From Aquila chrysaetos chrysaetos (lineage: Eukaryota; Chordata; Aves; Accipitriformes; Accipitridae): a stretch of DNA of 64,000 nucleotides. Below the pieces are notes generated by a model. The model worked only from the letters and a program-made list of their open reading frames with translations. It was not told where the DNA came from and ran no database searches. The stretch lies in the NCBI RefSeq assembly GCF_900496995.4, contig NC_044012.1, positions 24,528,759 to 24,592,758 on the forward strand, given 5' to 3'. The position numbers and the translations under genes are program-made. Shown here piece by piece: positions 25,224 to 36,603 of this stretch. How positions within the stretch are numbered: position 1 is the stretch's first letter; each line of letters opens with the position of its first letter.

Positions 25224-25229
25224 AATAAA
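25224..25229 (+). terminator. Poly(A) signal of SELENBP1-like copy 2
   Basis: AATAAA lies about 660 bases after the stop, equivalent to the signal at 9,198 in copy 1. The 24,565-25,223 stretch is read as 3' UTR. Confidence 0.6.
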
Positions 25230-27654
25230 ATTGTTCTTTGCATCAGCTGGATCTTCATGTGTCTTATTTCATTGAAGCCTTTCTATATTGTTTTCAGCAG
25301 TGGTTAATGATTAGGTCAGGGTTTTAGAAATCCCTATGACAGAAACACTGTCTGGTCAGGAGTGCCTGTTAGTCTTCCTGAAACCCAAAGGTTGCAAAAA
25401 TGTGGATCTAATGTGAATCCTTACAAATTTTAGCTTTTTCCCTATTTACCTTGGAAGAAAAGATCTTTGCTTTCTTTCTTCACACTTCCCATGGACAAAC
25501 ACATTGCTACAGCTCTCTTGTGCCCCCTTAATGGTCCCAGGAGAAAAACACTCCCTTCTGGAGAACAGTTCCATAGCTTCAATGAAGTGTCCAAGAGGTC
25601 TGGGAGAAATTGCCCCCTTGGGGGTCCTTTTCTCACTGGCTAGAGAGGACGACATTAGACGAGGTCTTGAGTTTCAGGAGGTGAGAGGCATCCCTGGGGT
25701 GCTGCTTGAGGGTGACACGCCGTTCTGATCCTCCAGAGCTGCCTTGTTGGAAGGCCTTCTTGGGGGATGTCCCTGCTGTTGAGGTGGCTTTGGAATGAGC
25801 CTTATCTCACCTGCCTTCAGACCCTGCAAAGCCTCTATCTCAGTAGAGGTGCCTCCTCCTCTCCCTTGGCTGGAGGGAGACTCTGGCCAGCAGACATCCC
25901 TATGCCAGCGTGTGGTCCAGGTGGCTGGAGGTAGCTGTGCCGAATCCACCCTGGAAACCCCTCCTTGGGGTGGGGCCAGGCACCATCCACCTTAACGCAG
26001 GGAAGAACTCCCTTACCGAATGGCCATCTTTATGGGGTTGGTCAGAGAGTCTGCTGTCCCTCACACTATCGACTGGCCACCCTCTCTGACTTGCAGGTGG
26101 TCGCACAGCAAGGCGAGGACTCAGCCTGGGCTTTGAGCTGCAGCTGGACCGTGAAGACCAACAGGCAACGGTGCAGAGGTGACCCAGCAACTTGTTCCAC
26201 CATCAGGCCATGCTATGCCCAAGCTGGATGGATGCGGACATGTTTCTGCTGGTATGAGCGAATTCCTTCGTCCCCTCCAAGGCCTGTTCCCAGGTCCTTG
26301 GGTCCTGATTTCAGTGTTTCAGGTAGCGTGGGCCTTTCCTCACGCTTGTGCATGAGTTACCCCGAGGAATGTGGAACGCGGTGCATCTGCAGTGGCTGAA
26401 TGTGCCTTACCTGGGGAGATGGTGAATTGGGGTGGCTGAAGTTGGATGCTTCGTCTGTTCCCTCTCGTGGTTATTTGGAAGATAGGCTTCTCCCTGGTGC
26501 CAGCACCCGCCAAGTCCTTCCCAGCTTCCAAGAGCTGTCCATGAGGACAGGCACTGCTGGCATCACCTGTCTTACCTAAGGGAAGTAACCCCATTACGGC
26601 AATCTTGCTGAACTGCAGCAGAGACACTTCCGTGTAGGATGACTGGAAGGTGCATGTGAGGTCCAGATGAAGCTGGGGTGCTGCTTAGACATGCCTTGTC
26701 CTTTGGATTTAAGCCCTGAGGCCTCCTGGAGAAGCTTTCCTTGGTCAGAGGCAAGGTGGGACACAGGGGGACATGCTGACCACCGCATTGTGGATCTGCA
26801 GTGTGCTCCATAGACCGTGTTGAGCATCAAATACAAACAGATGAGCCCAAGCAGGTGAATGTGGGAGAGAGTCAGCCAAGGCCATCCGTCTTTTTGCTGG
26901 CAATCTTCAGGTGCAATGGGCTGAGAGCCTCTGATGGCAGAGTGATTGACTGTTTGAGCTTGCTGGTTTCAGAGTCTACATCTGGGGTGAACACTGGAGA
27001 GGACAAGGCAGCAACCTGCCAGCAAAGATGTGCCTGTGAAGGCTGAGCATCCACTGCACAGCCCTTATAAGCCAAGGCGGCTGACGCCCAACTTTGCAGC
27101 CAGAAGCAGTAGCAGGCACTGTGACTAAGTCAGATGTGTCATGGGGAAAACTGTTACATTGCTTCTGCCCTCCTCCCAGCCAGCAAATTAACATCCCACA
27201 GTAAACACTCATCCTGCAATTAAAAGAAACCCAGTCCTCACTTTTCATTTTCAGTTGTGATTAACATCTGCAACCTCATAAAATTATTTCTGTGGTTGGG
27301 AATGCAGTGCTTGCCCGTTCTTCATCAGGGGCACCCTCTCAACCCCATAGGGAAATTCAAGACACTGCTTCTAGCAGGAAATCAGAGCAAAGGAGCAGCC
27401 TGCTTTCCCTTCATGGCTAAAAGCCCTTGTTTTTCCAGTCTGCAGGAATGTGTGCACTATGCAGTACAGAAACAGCCCTGTCCCCTACCGCTGTGGGAGG
27501 GGAGGAGGTTCTGGTAGCACTGAAACAGCTTCCCTGCACGTTTCCACTGCTGTAAGACGCTAAAGGCTGCCCTGGTACCTCCCACATCCCAAGGTGTGTG
27601 GATCCTCCCCTTGGCATCCTTTTTCCAAACCCTCCTTCTCCCTGTCCTGCTCCC
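25230..27654. other. Intergenic region before the third SELENBP1 gene
   Basis: Up to 26,531 this is duplicated flank (equivalent to 9,204-10,508); from 26,532 it is single-copy. No gene was recognised. The last 100 bases are pyrimidine-rich and similar in layout to the promoters of copies 1 and 2. Confidence 0.6.
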
Positions 27655-27662
27655 TATATATT
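27655..27662 (+). promoter_or_regulatory. SELENBP1: TATA-like box of SELENBP1
   Basis: TATATATT lies 60 bases before the predicted ATG, after a C/T-rich stretch homologous to the promoters of the other two copies. Transcription would begin near 27,685. Confidence 0.6.
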
Positions 27663-27714
27663 TGAACCCCCGCAGAGTTGCATCTTCTCTCTTGACTTGC
27701 TCCTAGCAGGCAGA

Positions 27715-30700
27715 ATGCAGGCGGGATCGTCTCCTTCCGCTGCTCATCAGCAGGTGAGATCCAACCCAACCTCCAGCACAGGTAAGACATCTCTCCGTTG
27801 ACTGCAGCTTGCTCTCAAGAGGAGAAGGCTTGGGTCTGTTGGTGGCTTGGTGCCTTCTGGCTGTGGACTTTGCTCCAGAGTCCTCCTAAACTTGTTTGGA
27901 GCTGGGTCTTGTGGGTTTGTTACTCTGACACCCAGAAAGCATAAAGTAAAAAGAAACGTGGGGATGAATGTGGTGTTTTCTCTGGCCAGGAAAGGGTTTC
28001 TTTTCTCGAGCTACTAAAAGTGCCAGGAAATGTTTAGGTAGACTGATGATTAAAAGCCTTCTAACTATTCTCTCATTTATTCAACTGCAACTTGTACAGA
28101 CTGTGCTTGCTATAGTCAGGTATACCATGGCAGGGAGTCCGCAGTGCAAAGTCTGGCTTTGATGGGGCTATTTTTCCAGGAGTAATATAAGGAGTAGGGA
28201 GAAGCAAGCTGAAGGGGTGGTTTCTCAGTTCTTCAGGTAGGAGCGTTTCCCTGGAGGAGCAGGGACACGAGTGATAAATGAGAATAAAAACAAATAAGAA
28301 GCTGATGCAGCAAAGCCAAGTCATACAATTTAGGTGGGGGTTTTCCTCCCTCTCCTCAGGCTTGCTGTCGTAAATGGGGAGAAGGGGTCCTTTTGGTGGT
28401 GGTGGTTGTTTCCTAACAAGCTTTTGTTCAACTGCATTAAGGACAATTTTCTCAGCAGTTTTAAAGTCTTTTGGAGAATGAAGCTGGCAGGTTTCAAAGT
28501 GCCCCGGAGACCCACAGCAGTGTGATGAGCACTCCCAGGATGATGCTAGGGGCTGGTGAGGAGGCTGACGCCTCGAGCACTGAACGTCTTGGGTGGAAAC
28601 AGGCTTTCTGTGCAAAAGCTTTGCATTAATGTCCCCAAACCAAGGCACAGCAAAGTGAAGCCATCCCAAAGAGGGTCAGGAGGAGCCGCAGAGCAGAGCC
28701 TAGGGCTCGGCTTATCCCCCTCCTCACCCCGCAGCAAGGGGATGCTTTCTCCCCACTCAGCTCCCAGGAGAATCCTCTCCCCTCCCTCTGCCCCTGGTGC
28801 AGCAGCCCGGCCATTCTGCCTTTCTTCACTGCTGCCTCCCATCCTCCTCCTCCTTGCAGAAGGACCACAGAGCTTTCAGCATCTCCTTGAGGCCATGCAA
28901 GCCTGGCATTGCCCCTACACATGTTGAGCAACCCTTCCTCTCCACCACAGGGACATGCCGGGAGGCAAAGCGGAGAGACACAGCTGTGAGCCTTGTACCT
29001 TTCTGCACTAGAAATATATCACTGGCCTGTTTGGCTGCCCAGAGCCCCAAACCTTTCTGGGTTCATTTGGATGCATGTGGGCATCCTGGTTCACCTCAGA
29101 CATTGCCATAGAGTGGGAGCATGCACAGCCACTCCAGTGAGTGGTTCCTTTGTAAAAAGGGGATTAAAAAAAGTCACTGTCATCTAATTTCTGTTTGTTT
29201 CTGTTCTTCTCAATGCAGAAAAGTGTGGAGCGTGTGGTCCTGGCTTCGCCTCGCCTCTGGATGCAATGAAAGGCAAGTCTGAAATCCAGGGCAGGCAGGG
29301 AAGAGCCCTGCGCTGTCTGTGATTTAGGTGAAGATTAAAGCAATGCTTTCAAAAGGGCGTTATCAATTAACTCCATTCTCAGAGGATGCTCCCAGCAAGC
29401 GTTAGGGAAGCGATGGTTTCGCTTCTGGCCTGTCCTGAGGCCAAACATCAATTGCATAATGACAGCTTGGTGCCAGAACAAACCTTTTTAGGTTTCATGA
29501 TGGCTTGGGATGGGTCATAGCTTGCAGCAAAGTCACCTGTGTCTTCCTTGTGCAAAACCAAATGGGATTTTTAAGTGTCTCAGAGGCAATTGTATTGCTA
29601 TAGCCCCACGACACCACTACTGGAGCTAAACCTGGGGAGGGAGAGGGGACCATCCTGATTTTTGATTGCACTCTGCTCCTGATGGCTGGGATCACATGAC
29701 AAAACCTCATTCTATAAAAAACAGCCTCACGGGCTGCTTCCTTACATGTCTGGACACTTTGCCTGAGAATCCTTCTTGCCGCATTGCCGAAACACTGGTG
29801 CTCTGATGTGAAGAGACTGATGAATGCATCATCTCCAGCTATCCCTCCCTTAATCCTCTTCTGTAGGGTTTAGCAAACACAACCCTGAAACCTTAGAGTG
29901 CTCTGGAGCTTGCTCATGATCTGTCATTCCTGTCCCTGAACCAAGAAAACAACAATGAGTCTTTAAAACATCCCCGTGTGTTGGCAGGGCTGGACAGTGA
30001 TTTAAATTATTAGCAAATAACACAAAACCTATTGACTCTGCTACTCTGGCAAGTTCCCTTGGGAACTATCTGGTGGCTTCAGTGGTGCTGAGTAACTTTG
30101 GCACCCAAAAAGCTCTTCCATGCAGAAATCTGGCAGGTTGGGCTCCCGAGCAGGTGGTGAGAAGCTCCTTGGTGTCCTTTGGATACCTTGGGAGGTATAT
30201 GAGCTCTGTGGCTGTGTCCCATACCCTGACTTGTGGTGCCACTGCAGCTGCAGGGACAGGATCCCTCAGCGTTTGGCAGCTGCTCTCAAACCCAAGACTG
30301 ACACAGGCACCACTGTATAAAGGTTTATAAAGGCACCATGTTGCAAAGCCAGCTAATACCTGTTTTGGATCAAATCCAAAGGTCCCAAATCACCTCTCTC
30401 TCTGTTTCCCACTGCTCTCTCTTCCTCAGCATTTCCTAAACCAGTTCTTCCCCACTAGCCCTCACTTTGGCAGTACTTTATCCTGACACAACTGAGAGCA
30501 AGTACCACCTCCGCAGTAATAAGCAGACTCTGTGGGGTCTGAATGCCCTTGCTTGAGGGCTGGGTGGTGCTTAGGTCCAGGAGCAAAGCCATTTCCCAGC
30601 AAAGCTGATCACACTTGCTATGGGGAGCAGTGCATGGAGCAGGGAGCATGGCAGACCTGTCGCAGCAAGGACATCCCTGGGGCAGAGCCCTTCTTTTCCC

Positions 30701-33700
30701 AGCGGGATGCCCTGCAGGCAGAGAGCTCTTGCACCACTGTGTCACGGTAGATTTTCGCTGCTTAGTGGGACTATGGGACTGCACAGGAGGTTGGGGGGGC
30801 TTTCTGCCTTTGACTTCAGTCTGGCAAGCACTTCTCATGTGGTTTTAAGGCTTCTCCTGTGTAGATGTGACGGCAACAAGACCCAATGCGCTTTGACTTG
30901 TGTGACTGATAGGATTGGGGAAGGGCTGGCATGTCCTTACAGTCCCAAAGCCGTGGACTTCCTTAGGGACTCTGAGGTCCGGAGATCCCTCCCCAGGGCA
31001 AGGGATCTGAATAAGCCCAAACCCCCACAGGGCACCCCCTGCAAACAGACACCAGCCTAGCGCCTCTGGTACCGCAGAAAGATGGAGATCCACTGCCCCA
31101 TACCTATGGGGAACACACCAGCTCCCTGGGAGGGAGATCTAGGCTGACCAGAGACTCCTGCAAGGTTTTTATTCTGTCAAAGGTGGTTTCTGCTGATGTT
31201 CATGCAACATTTCTGTCTTGAAAGGTCCCCGGGAGGAGATTGTGTATGTGCCCTGCATCTACAGAAACACTGGGAGGAAGAAACCTGACTTTCTGGCCAC
31301 TGTGGATGTCAACCCCAAATCTTCAGACTATTGCCAGGTACCAAATGCTTTATCTCAGTACTAAACTGGCCTGGGAAACAGCTCAGTGCTTGTCCTTCAT
31401 GCTCCACAAAGCTGCTGGCTCAGTACCGAAGGCTGACACCTGTTCAGTTCTCCCCAAGACTCTGAGCCTTCCTGTGCATATGAAATGCATGTAAAATCCA
31501 CTTCACACCCCACCCTTAGGATCCCCTGTGCACCATTGCTCCCCTCTGCAGGGTGAGACTTGCCTGAGGCATCCTGACCCTGTGACAGGGTCTGCGATGC
31601 ACTGAGTTCCCTGGTCTGCCTGTGATCCTGCACTTGGCAGAGGAAAGACCGGTGTAAGCAGGGCTGGGACTTTGCAGGTGATCCACCGCTTGCCCATGCC
31701 CAACCTGGGGGACGAGCTGCACCACTCGGGGTGGAACGCCTGCAGCAGCTGCTTCGGGGATGCCACCAAGAAGCGGAACCGCCTGATCCTCCCCAGCTTC
31801 ATCTCCTCCCGCATCTACGTGGTGGACGTGGGAACTGACCTGCGAGCTCCCAGGCTTTTCAAGGTACCTGGGAGGTGGTGCCAGTACACATTGAAGGCTA
31901 AAGGACTGGGATTGTGGCTTCTGGCTGTGGTGACAGCTTGGCAAAGAGGCTTTAGGGTACATGTAAGAGCTTTGCAGGACCCCAATGCCTGGATGACAGT
32001 ACAGGAAGGCTGTGGAAGGTGGTGGTTCTCCTGCTGATGTGCAAATACCGAGTTCTCCTTCTAGCTCCATGCAGGAGGGAACCAGGGCACACCAGGTGCC
32101 AGGCACAGCACTGCCTGTCAGGTTTACATTCCATGTCTCGCCTGTGGCGTGTCTCTCCAAAGAAGCCCCAGGCATCTGCATGCAGTTTGCCCCAAGCCTG
32201 GGTGTGCGAGGGCCTCGCTGGTGGCCAGTAGCCAGCTTCTTGGGGTGAATGCAGCAGCCACCCCATGTACCGGCATGCCTGGGGATGCAGGACTGTGCAC
32301 GCTCTGCCCCAGCTCACGCGCTCAGCCCCTCTGGCTGCATGGCAAGTCCCATCTTGAGGTCAGGCAGGAGCTGCCCGGCTGCACCACAGAGTAACACCAG
32401 GCTTGCGAACCTGCATTCAGTGCAGCAGTGAACACGCTTCTCACCTGGGATAGCCCGGCACGGAGGATGTGACGGTGCCTGTGAACTCCCGGCAGGTTGT
32501 CAACTCGGAGGACGTCTTCTGGAAGTGCAGCCTGGGCTACCCCCACACCTCCCACTGCCTGGGCAGCGGTGAAATCATGATCAGCACCCTGGGAGACCCG
32601 GCTGGCAGCGGGAAAGGTACCCCAGTCCCCCCAGTCTCCCAGGGAGAGGGTGCCAGGTCAGGAGGAACAGTCCCCACATTCAGAGCTGTCCTGGAGGCTT
32701 CACCTAGGTCTCTCAGCTCATTCAGCAGCCTCATCTGCAGTGGGTCGATTTGTCTGTTGCTGCTTGTTTTATAACATGTAAACTGTTAATGTGGATGATT
32801 TCCTCACTACCAATGTATTTCTGGTTTTGCACCAGGTGGCTTTATTCTGCTGGATGGAGAGACCTTTGAGATCAAGGGGAACTGGGAGAAAGGGGACAAG
32901 ATCCCCCCGATGGGTTATGATTTCTGGTACCAGCCACGCCATAACGTCCTGATCAGCACTGAATGGGGAATCCCAAAATGCCTGGGATATGGGTTTGATC
33001 CAAATGATCTGAAGAAAGGTGAGAAAACAGTTGTTTAAATACTCCAGGAGGGAGATGCTGAGGAGGACTGCAAAAAGGCCAAATTTCAACTCTCTTCTCT
33101 TGCCAGTGAGAGCTGGCATCTACTGGGCATAGATAAAACTGTCCAAGACAGTTTGCTTGCAAAATGAATTTCACACCAGTTCCTAGAGATCCCGTGGATT
33201 TAGAAAAGACAAGCCCAGCCCATTTACTGGAAACACACTTAAGATGCAAGCACCAGAAGTTCAACCCAAGGCAGTACATAAATGCCACTGTTGAGCGGTA
33301 CGTGGGGTTGGATTTCAGCCGTAGGGATGAAAGATGAAGCCCCAGCTCAGCCCAGCTCCTCCCCAAAGGTCACACTGCCCTTCCTACCCCCATCCTAGCG
33401 AGATAGTCACCGTTGGATGCTGGGCATCTTCCCATGGCTTTTGCCAAGGTCCAAAGCAACTGGTGTGTGCTGGTGCAGAGACCATGGGGTTGCCCCTGGG
33501 GAGCTAAAAGGGCTGAGGACTCACCGAACCCATAGCACATCTGCTTGAGACCTTGTGCATCCCCTCTGACCCTGCCTCTGCCCTCCCCTCCCAGGGTGCT
33601 ACGGACGCCGCCTCAACGTGTGGGACTGGACCACTCACACCTACGTCCAGGCCATCGACGTGGGCGAGGATGCGGCCCCCCTGGAGATACGCTTCCTCCA

Positions 33701-35533
33701 CAACCCTGACGCCGCTGAGGGCTACGTCGGCTGCACCATCAGCAGCGCCATCCACCGCTTCTACAAGACCGAGGTACGTGCTCCCCCAGGGTTAGTGGAA
33801 AAGGGGTGCTGCCCCTTGGTTGACCAAGCCACAGGACTATGCGCAGCATCCCGCTTCCCGCACCCCCCACCGTCCTCCCAGCCCAACGCCGGTCCTTGCT
33901 GATGCACACACCACCTCCCGTGCTGTGCAGCTGCCTCCATGCACCCAGAACATGAGCTGGCTTGGGGTAATCTCACCAGAGGACTTGTTCTGACTGGCAG
34001 CAGTTTAGGCTGAAATGATTTAATTTAAAGGAGATTTATTTATACCTTTGTTGTGGATTTACAACAGCCCAAGCAATACTCTTCTTGGTGTCTGTTGTTG
34101 TGCATAATGACGAACTGGGTGAGGAGAGAGAACATCTTTCACCAAACCAGCTAATCTAGCTGGAAAATTAGACAAGTTTTTGGCCCCCAAAGCCCTTCCT
34201 CAGGTCCCAGAGCCCATCTTCCCCATGGCTCTGCAGAGCCAGAGATGGCTGGCAAAGTAGCTGAGCTACAGCCCTAGAGGTGGTGGACGCACACATGCAG
34301 CATCCACCCCAGCACCAGGTCTTATCCTGCCTCCACCATGCACGCTGACCCCCCCGGGGCCGTGCTCTGTCCCGCACCTCCTGCAGCAAGGAGACTGGGC
34401 AGCCGAGAAGGTGATCCAAGTCCCCAGCAAGAAGGTGGAGGGATGGCTTCTCCCAGACATGCCAGGTCAGTGTGTCCCCTGGCTGGGTGCCAAGGTGCTC
34501 CCTGGCTTCCCCAGGCACTGCCGGTGCTGCTGCCGGTGCTGCTGCCGGTGCTGCTGCCTGTTTGTGCAGCTCTGTCATACCCTCCCCAAGGCTTCATCAC
34601 CGACATCCTCATCTCACTGGACGACAGGTTCCTGTACTTCAGCAACTGGCTGCACGGAGACATCCGCCAGTACGACATCTCCAATACCCGCAAGCCCAAG
34701 CTGGTGGGGCAGGTGAGGCAGCAGCAGGCTCCTGGTCACATCCATCTCTTGGGGACAGCTGGAATCAGCCCCTCCTTACTGTCTTGGCCACCCAAACCTT
34801 TGGTCTCCTGCAGGTCTTTCTGGGTGGCAGCATCACCAAGGGAGGACCCGTGACTGTGTGCAGGGACGAAGAGCTGCAGAGCCAGCCAGACCCATTTTTC
34901 ATCAAGGTGAGCCCAGCCATCTCCCCAAAATCCCAGCCTGGGCAGCGGTGGCAAGGCCAGGGAGCGGGTCCTTGCAGTTCTGCTCCACCGCATCCCATGG
35001 GATGGACGTGGCAGCCTGCACCGCTGGTCTTGGGGAGGCAGAGGCGTGTCCCGGTCTGGCACCCTCTGGCAGCATGTCCGCTCCTCTGCCTGCTCCCAGG
35101 GGAAGAGGGTGCCGGGAGGACCCCAGATGATCCAGCTCAGCTTGGACGGGAAGAGGCTGTATGTCACCACGTCCCTCTACAGCGCCTGGGACAGGCAGTT
35201 CTACCCCAACCTCATCAAGTAAGAAAACTTTGATAAAATGAGGATGATCGTACGAGCTCATCAGGCGGGAGGCGCAGACCCCGCAGCTCGGGGACCGAAT
35301 TTCGGCAGCTCCTTGGAGGCAGGAGCAGGTCCCCCCACACCCCAGCCTCCCTGCTCTCGCCCCTCTGCAGGGACGGCTCCGTCATGCTGCAGCTGGACGT
35401 GGACACGGAGCAGGGCGGCCTGACAGTCAACGAGAGCTTCCTGGTGGATTTTGGGAAGGAGCCTGACGGGCCCTGCCTGGCACACGAGATCCGCTACCCC
35501 GGCGGGGACTGCACCTCTGATATTTGGGTTTAG
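27715..35533 (+). CDS. SELENBP1: SELENBP1, methanethiol oxidase (canonical copy)
   Basis: Exons 27715-27781, 29219-29272, 31225-31337, 31678-31863, 32496-32616, 32836-33018, 33595-33773, 34387-34465, 34591-34712, 34814-34906, 35100-35218 and 35371-35533 join in frame into 492 residues. From residue 24 the protein follows human SELENBP1 (KCGACGPG at the start, DIWV at the end). It keeps the motifs HHSGW (93-97), CSSC (100-103), HTSHC (157-161), [20 protein letters not shown] and [10 protein letters not shown]. By family knowledge it is a copper-dependent cytosolic enzyme that oxidises methanethiol to formaldehyde, hydrogen sulfide and hydrogen peroxide. Exon 1 gives about 22 extra N-terminal residues compared with human. 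This start is the only ATG giving the correct phase with the strong donor at 27,782, so the N-terminus is the least certain part. Intron 2 has a GC donor, as in the paralogues. Confidence 0.93.
34521..34560 (+). repeat. 12-bp minisatellite in SELENBP1 intron 8
   Basis: The unit 'ccggtgctgctg' is repeated about three times shortly before the exon 9 acceptor. It is simple sequence with no evident function. Confidence 0.8.
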
Positions 35534-35649
35534 CCACCTCCTGCTGCCCCCGAAGACTCTCCGCACCCCAAAATCCCAGTGCACAAGGGCTTCGGGAGTT
35601 TCACACACTCAGCAAACTGCTGGTGACCCGTGCATCCTGCCCTTGCTTA

Positions 35650-35655
35650 AATAAA
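35650..35655 (+). terminator. SELENBP1: Poly(A) signal of SELENBP1
   Basis: AATAAA lies 117 bases after the stop codon, giving a much shorter 3' UTR than in the diverged paralogues. Confidence 0.75.
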
Positions 35656-35884
35656 ACCAAGATGTTGTCGTCCTCTGCAGGAGCAGCTCTCCTCACCTCA
35701 AATCTTGTTTTTAAACTGTTTTCAGGAGCCAAAAAACAAACCAAGGACGCGACACCGTGAACCTCTCCTTAACAGGCTGGATTTTCCTAACGCGCCCCTT
35801 GTGCCGCCAGGCTCAGCGCCAACAGCGTTTTCTCCCAAAAAAGCAAACTTTGTTCATACGCTGGGAGCGGGAGCCTCTGGCTTG

Positions 35885-36260
35885 CACAGACACGGGCTGC
35901 AGACACAGTGCACGCACCCTGCCCAGCACACGCATGCAGCACACATGTGTATTGTGTGCACACGCATACTGCATACACCCCCAAATGGCACCCACGCGCG
36001 TGCCACGCACACTTGCACACATGCTGTGCACGTACTGCATGAATAAACACACTGCACGCACACCCTGCGTGCACACATTGCAAACACAGGCTGCGTACAC
36101 ACGTGCGTATGTCACATGTGCGCACGCACTGTGCACACCGCATGCCCATACCCTACATGCATGCACACACGCTGCGTGTACACTGAAGGCGCGCTCTGCA
36201 CCCCTTGCACGCACACCCCATGCACACACGTTGCACGCACACGCACTACTCACGCACATG
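35885..36260. repeat. Degenerate CA/TG/CG-rich alternating tract
   Basis: About 375 bases are made of imperfect 'tgcacgcacac'-like units with long purine-pyrimidine alternation (for example 'cacgcgcgtgcc'). It resembles a decayed dinucleotide or minisatellite array. All six frames stay largely open because of the composition, so the long frames here are not genes. It sits directly upstream of the RFX5 promoter and could adopt left-handed DNA. Confidence 0.85.
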
Positions 36261-36294
36261 CTCGTTTACACTCGTGCTTCCTCCTCCCGTCTCA

Positions 36295-36317
36295 CCAATC
36301 AGAAGCCTGTTGCTAGG
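36295..36317 (-). promoter_or_regulatory. X1-box / Y-box composite (RFX and NF-Y)
   Basis: Read on the minus strand, this stretch gives CCTAGCAACAG (36,317-36,307), then four bases, then CTGATTGG (36,302-36,295). The first matches the X1 box bound by RFX, and the second the Y box bound by NF-Y, as found in MHC class II promoters. In the class II DRA promoter, as I recall it, the spacing is longer by about two helical turns, and no X2 (CRE-like) site is seen here. It lies about 300 bp upstream of the first RFX5 splice donor. Confidence 0.55.
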
Positions 36318-36388
36318 CAGACTTCAGCTCGCGCGCGGCCACTCAGGACACTGACCTCGCTTGTATCCGGGTAGGAAAGCCAGAGCAG

Positions 36389-36445
36389 CCAATCGCATTA
36401 AAGGAGAGCGCAGTATCCGGGCTGACCGGCGGCGCCGTACCCAAT
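36389..36445 (+). promoter_or_regulatory. Two CCAAT boxes of the RFX5 promoter
   Basis: CCAAT occurs at 36,389-36,393 and 36,441-36,445, both in the plus orientation within the CpG-rich promoter. With the site at 36,295 this makes three potential NF-Y sites within 150 bp. No TATA box was seen, in keeping with a CpG-island housekeeping promoter. Confidence 0.55.
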
Positions 36446-36539
36446 CAGAAAAAAGCGGCTGGCGGGGCCCGCGGGCGCGTCCCGCTGGGGCGCAGCACTT
36501 TCGGTTCCTGTTGCGCGCGGGGCAGCGGCACGTGGCGGG

Positions 36540-36571
36540 GACCGAACCGGACCGAACTGGACCGAACCGGC
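36540..36571 (+). repeat. 10-bp repeat, three units, in RFX5 5' UTR region
   Basis: 'accgaaccgg' is repeated three times with one change in the middle unit, just before the small upstream frame. Confidence 0.8.
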
Positions 36572-36576
36572 CCGGC

Positions 36577-36603
36577 ATGAGACGGGCCGCGCCCCCGCTG
36601 TAG
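36577..36603 (+). other. RFX5: Upstream open reading frame in RFX5 first exon
   Basis: An ATG followed by eight sense codons in all (MRRAAPPL) and a TAG lies 10 bases before the predicted first splice donor (exon ends at 36,613, 'gcag|gtggg'). The first exon is otherwise non-coding, GC-rich and inside the CpG island. The small frame could reduce translation of RFX5. Confidence 0.5.

Larger units (their letters stand above)
16040..26531 (+). repeat. Large segmental duplication, copy 2
   Basis: This is the partner of 1-10,508. It ends abruptly at 26,531, after which the two copies have unrelated sequence. If the event was a simple tandem duplication of about 16.03 kb, the full second unit would be 10,509-26,531, and the first unit would begin about 5.5 kb before the window. 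The junction at about 10,500 has short homology: 'cagcttcc' occurs on both sides. Confidence 0.95.

Noticed and set aside
35757-36374. Long open frames on both strands through the CA/TG/CG tract
   Set aside because: The peptides are histidine-, threonine- and cysteine-rich repeats caused by the simple alternating sequence; all frames are open together and no start, splice or family signal supports a gene.
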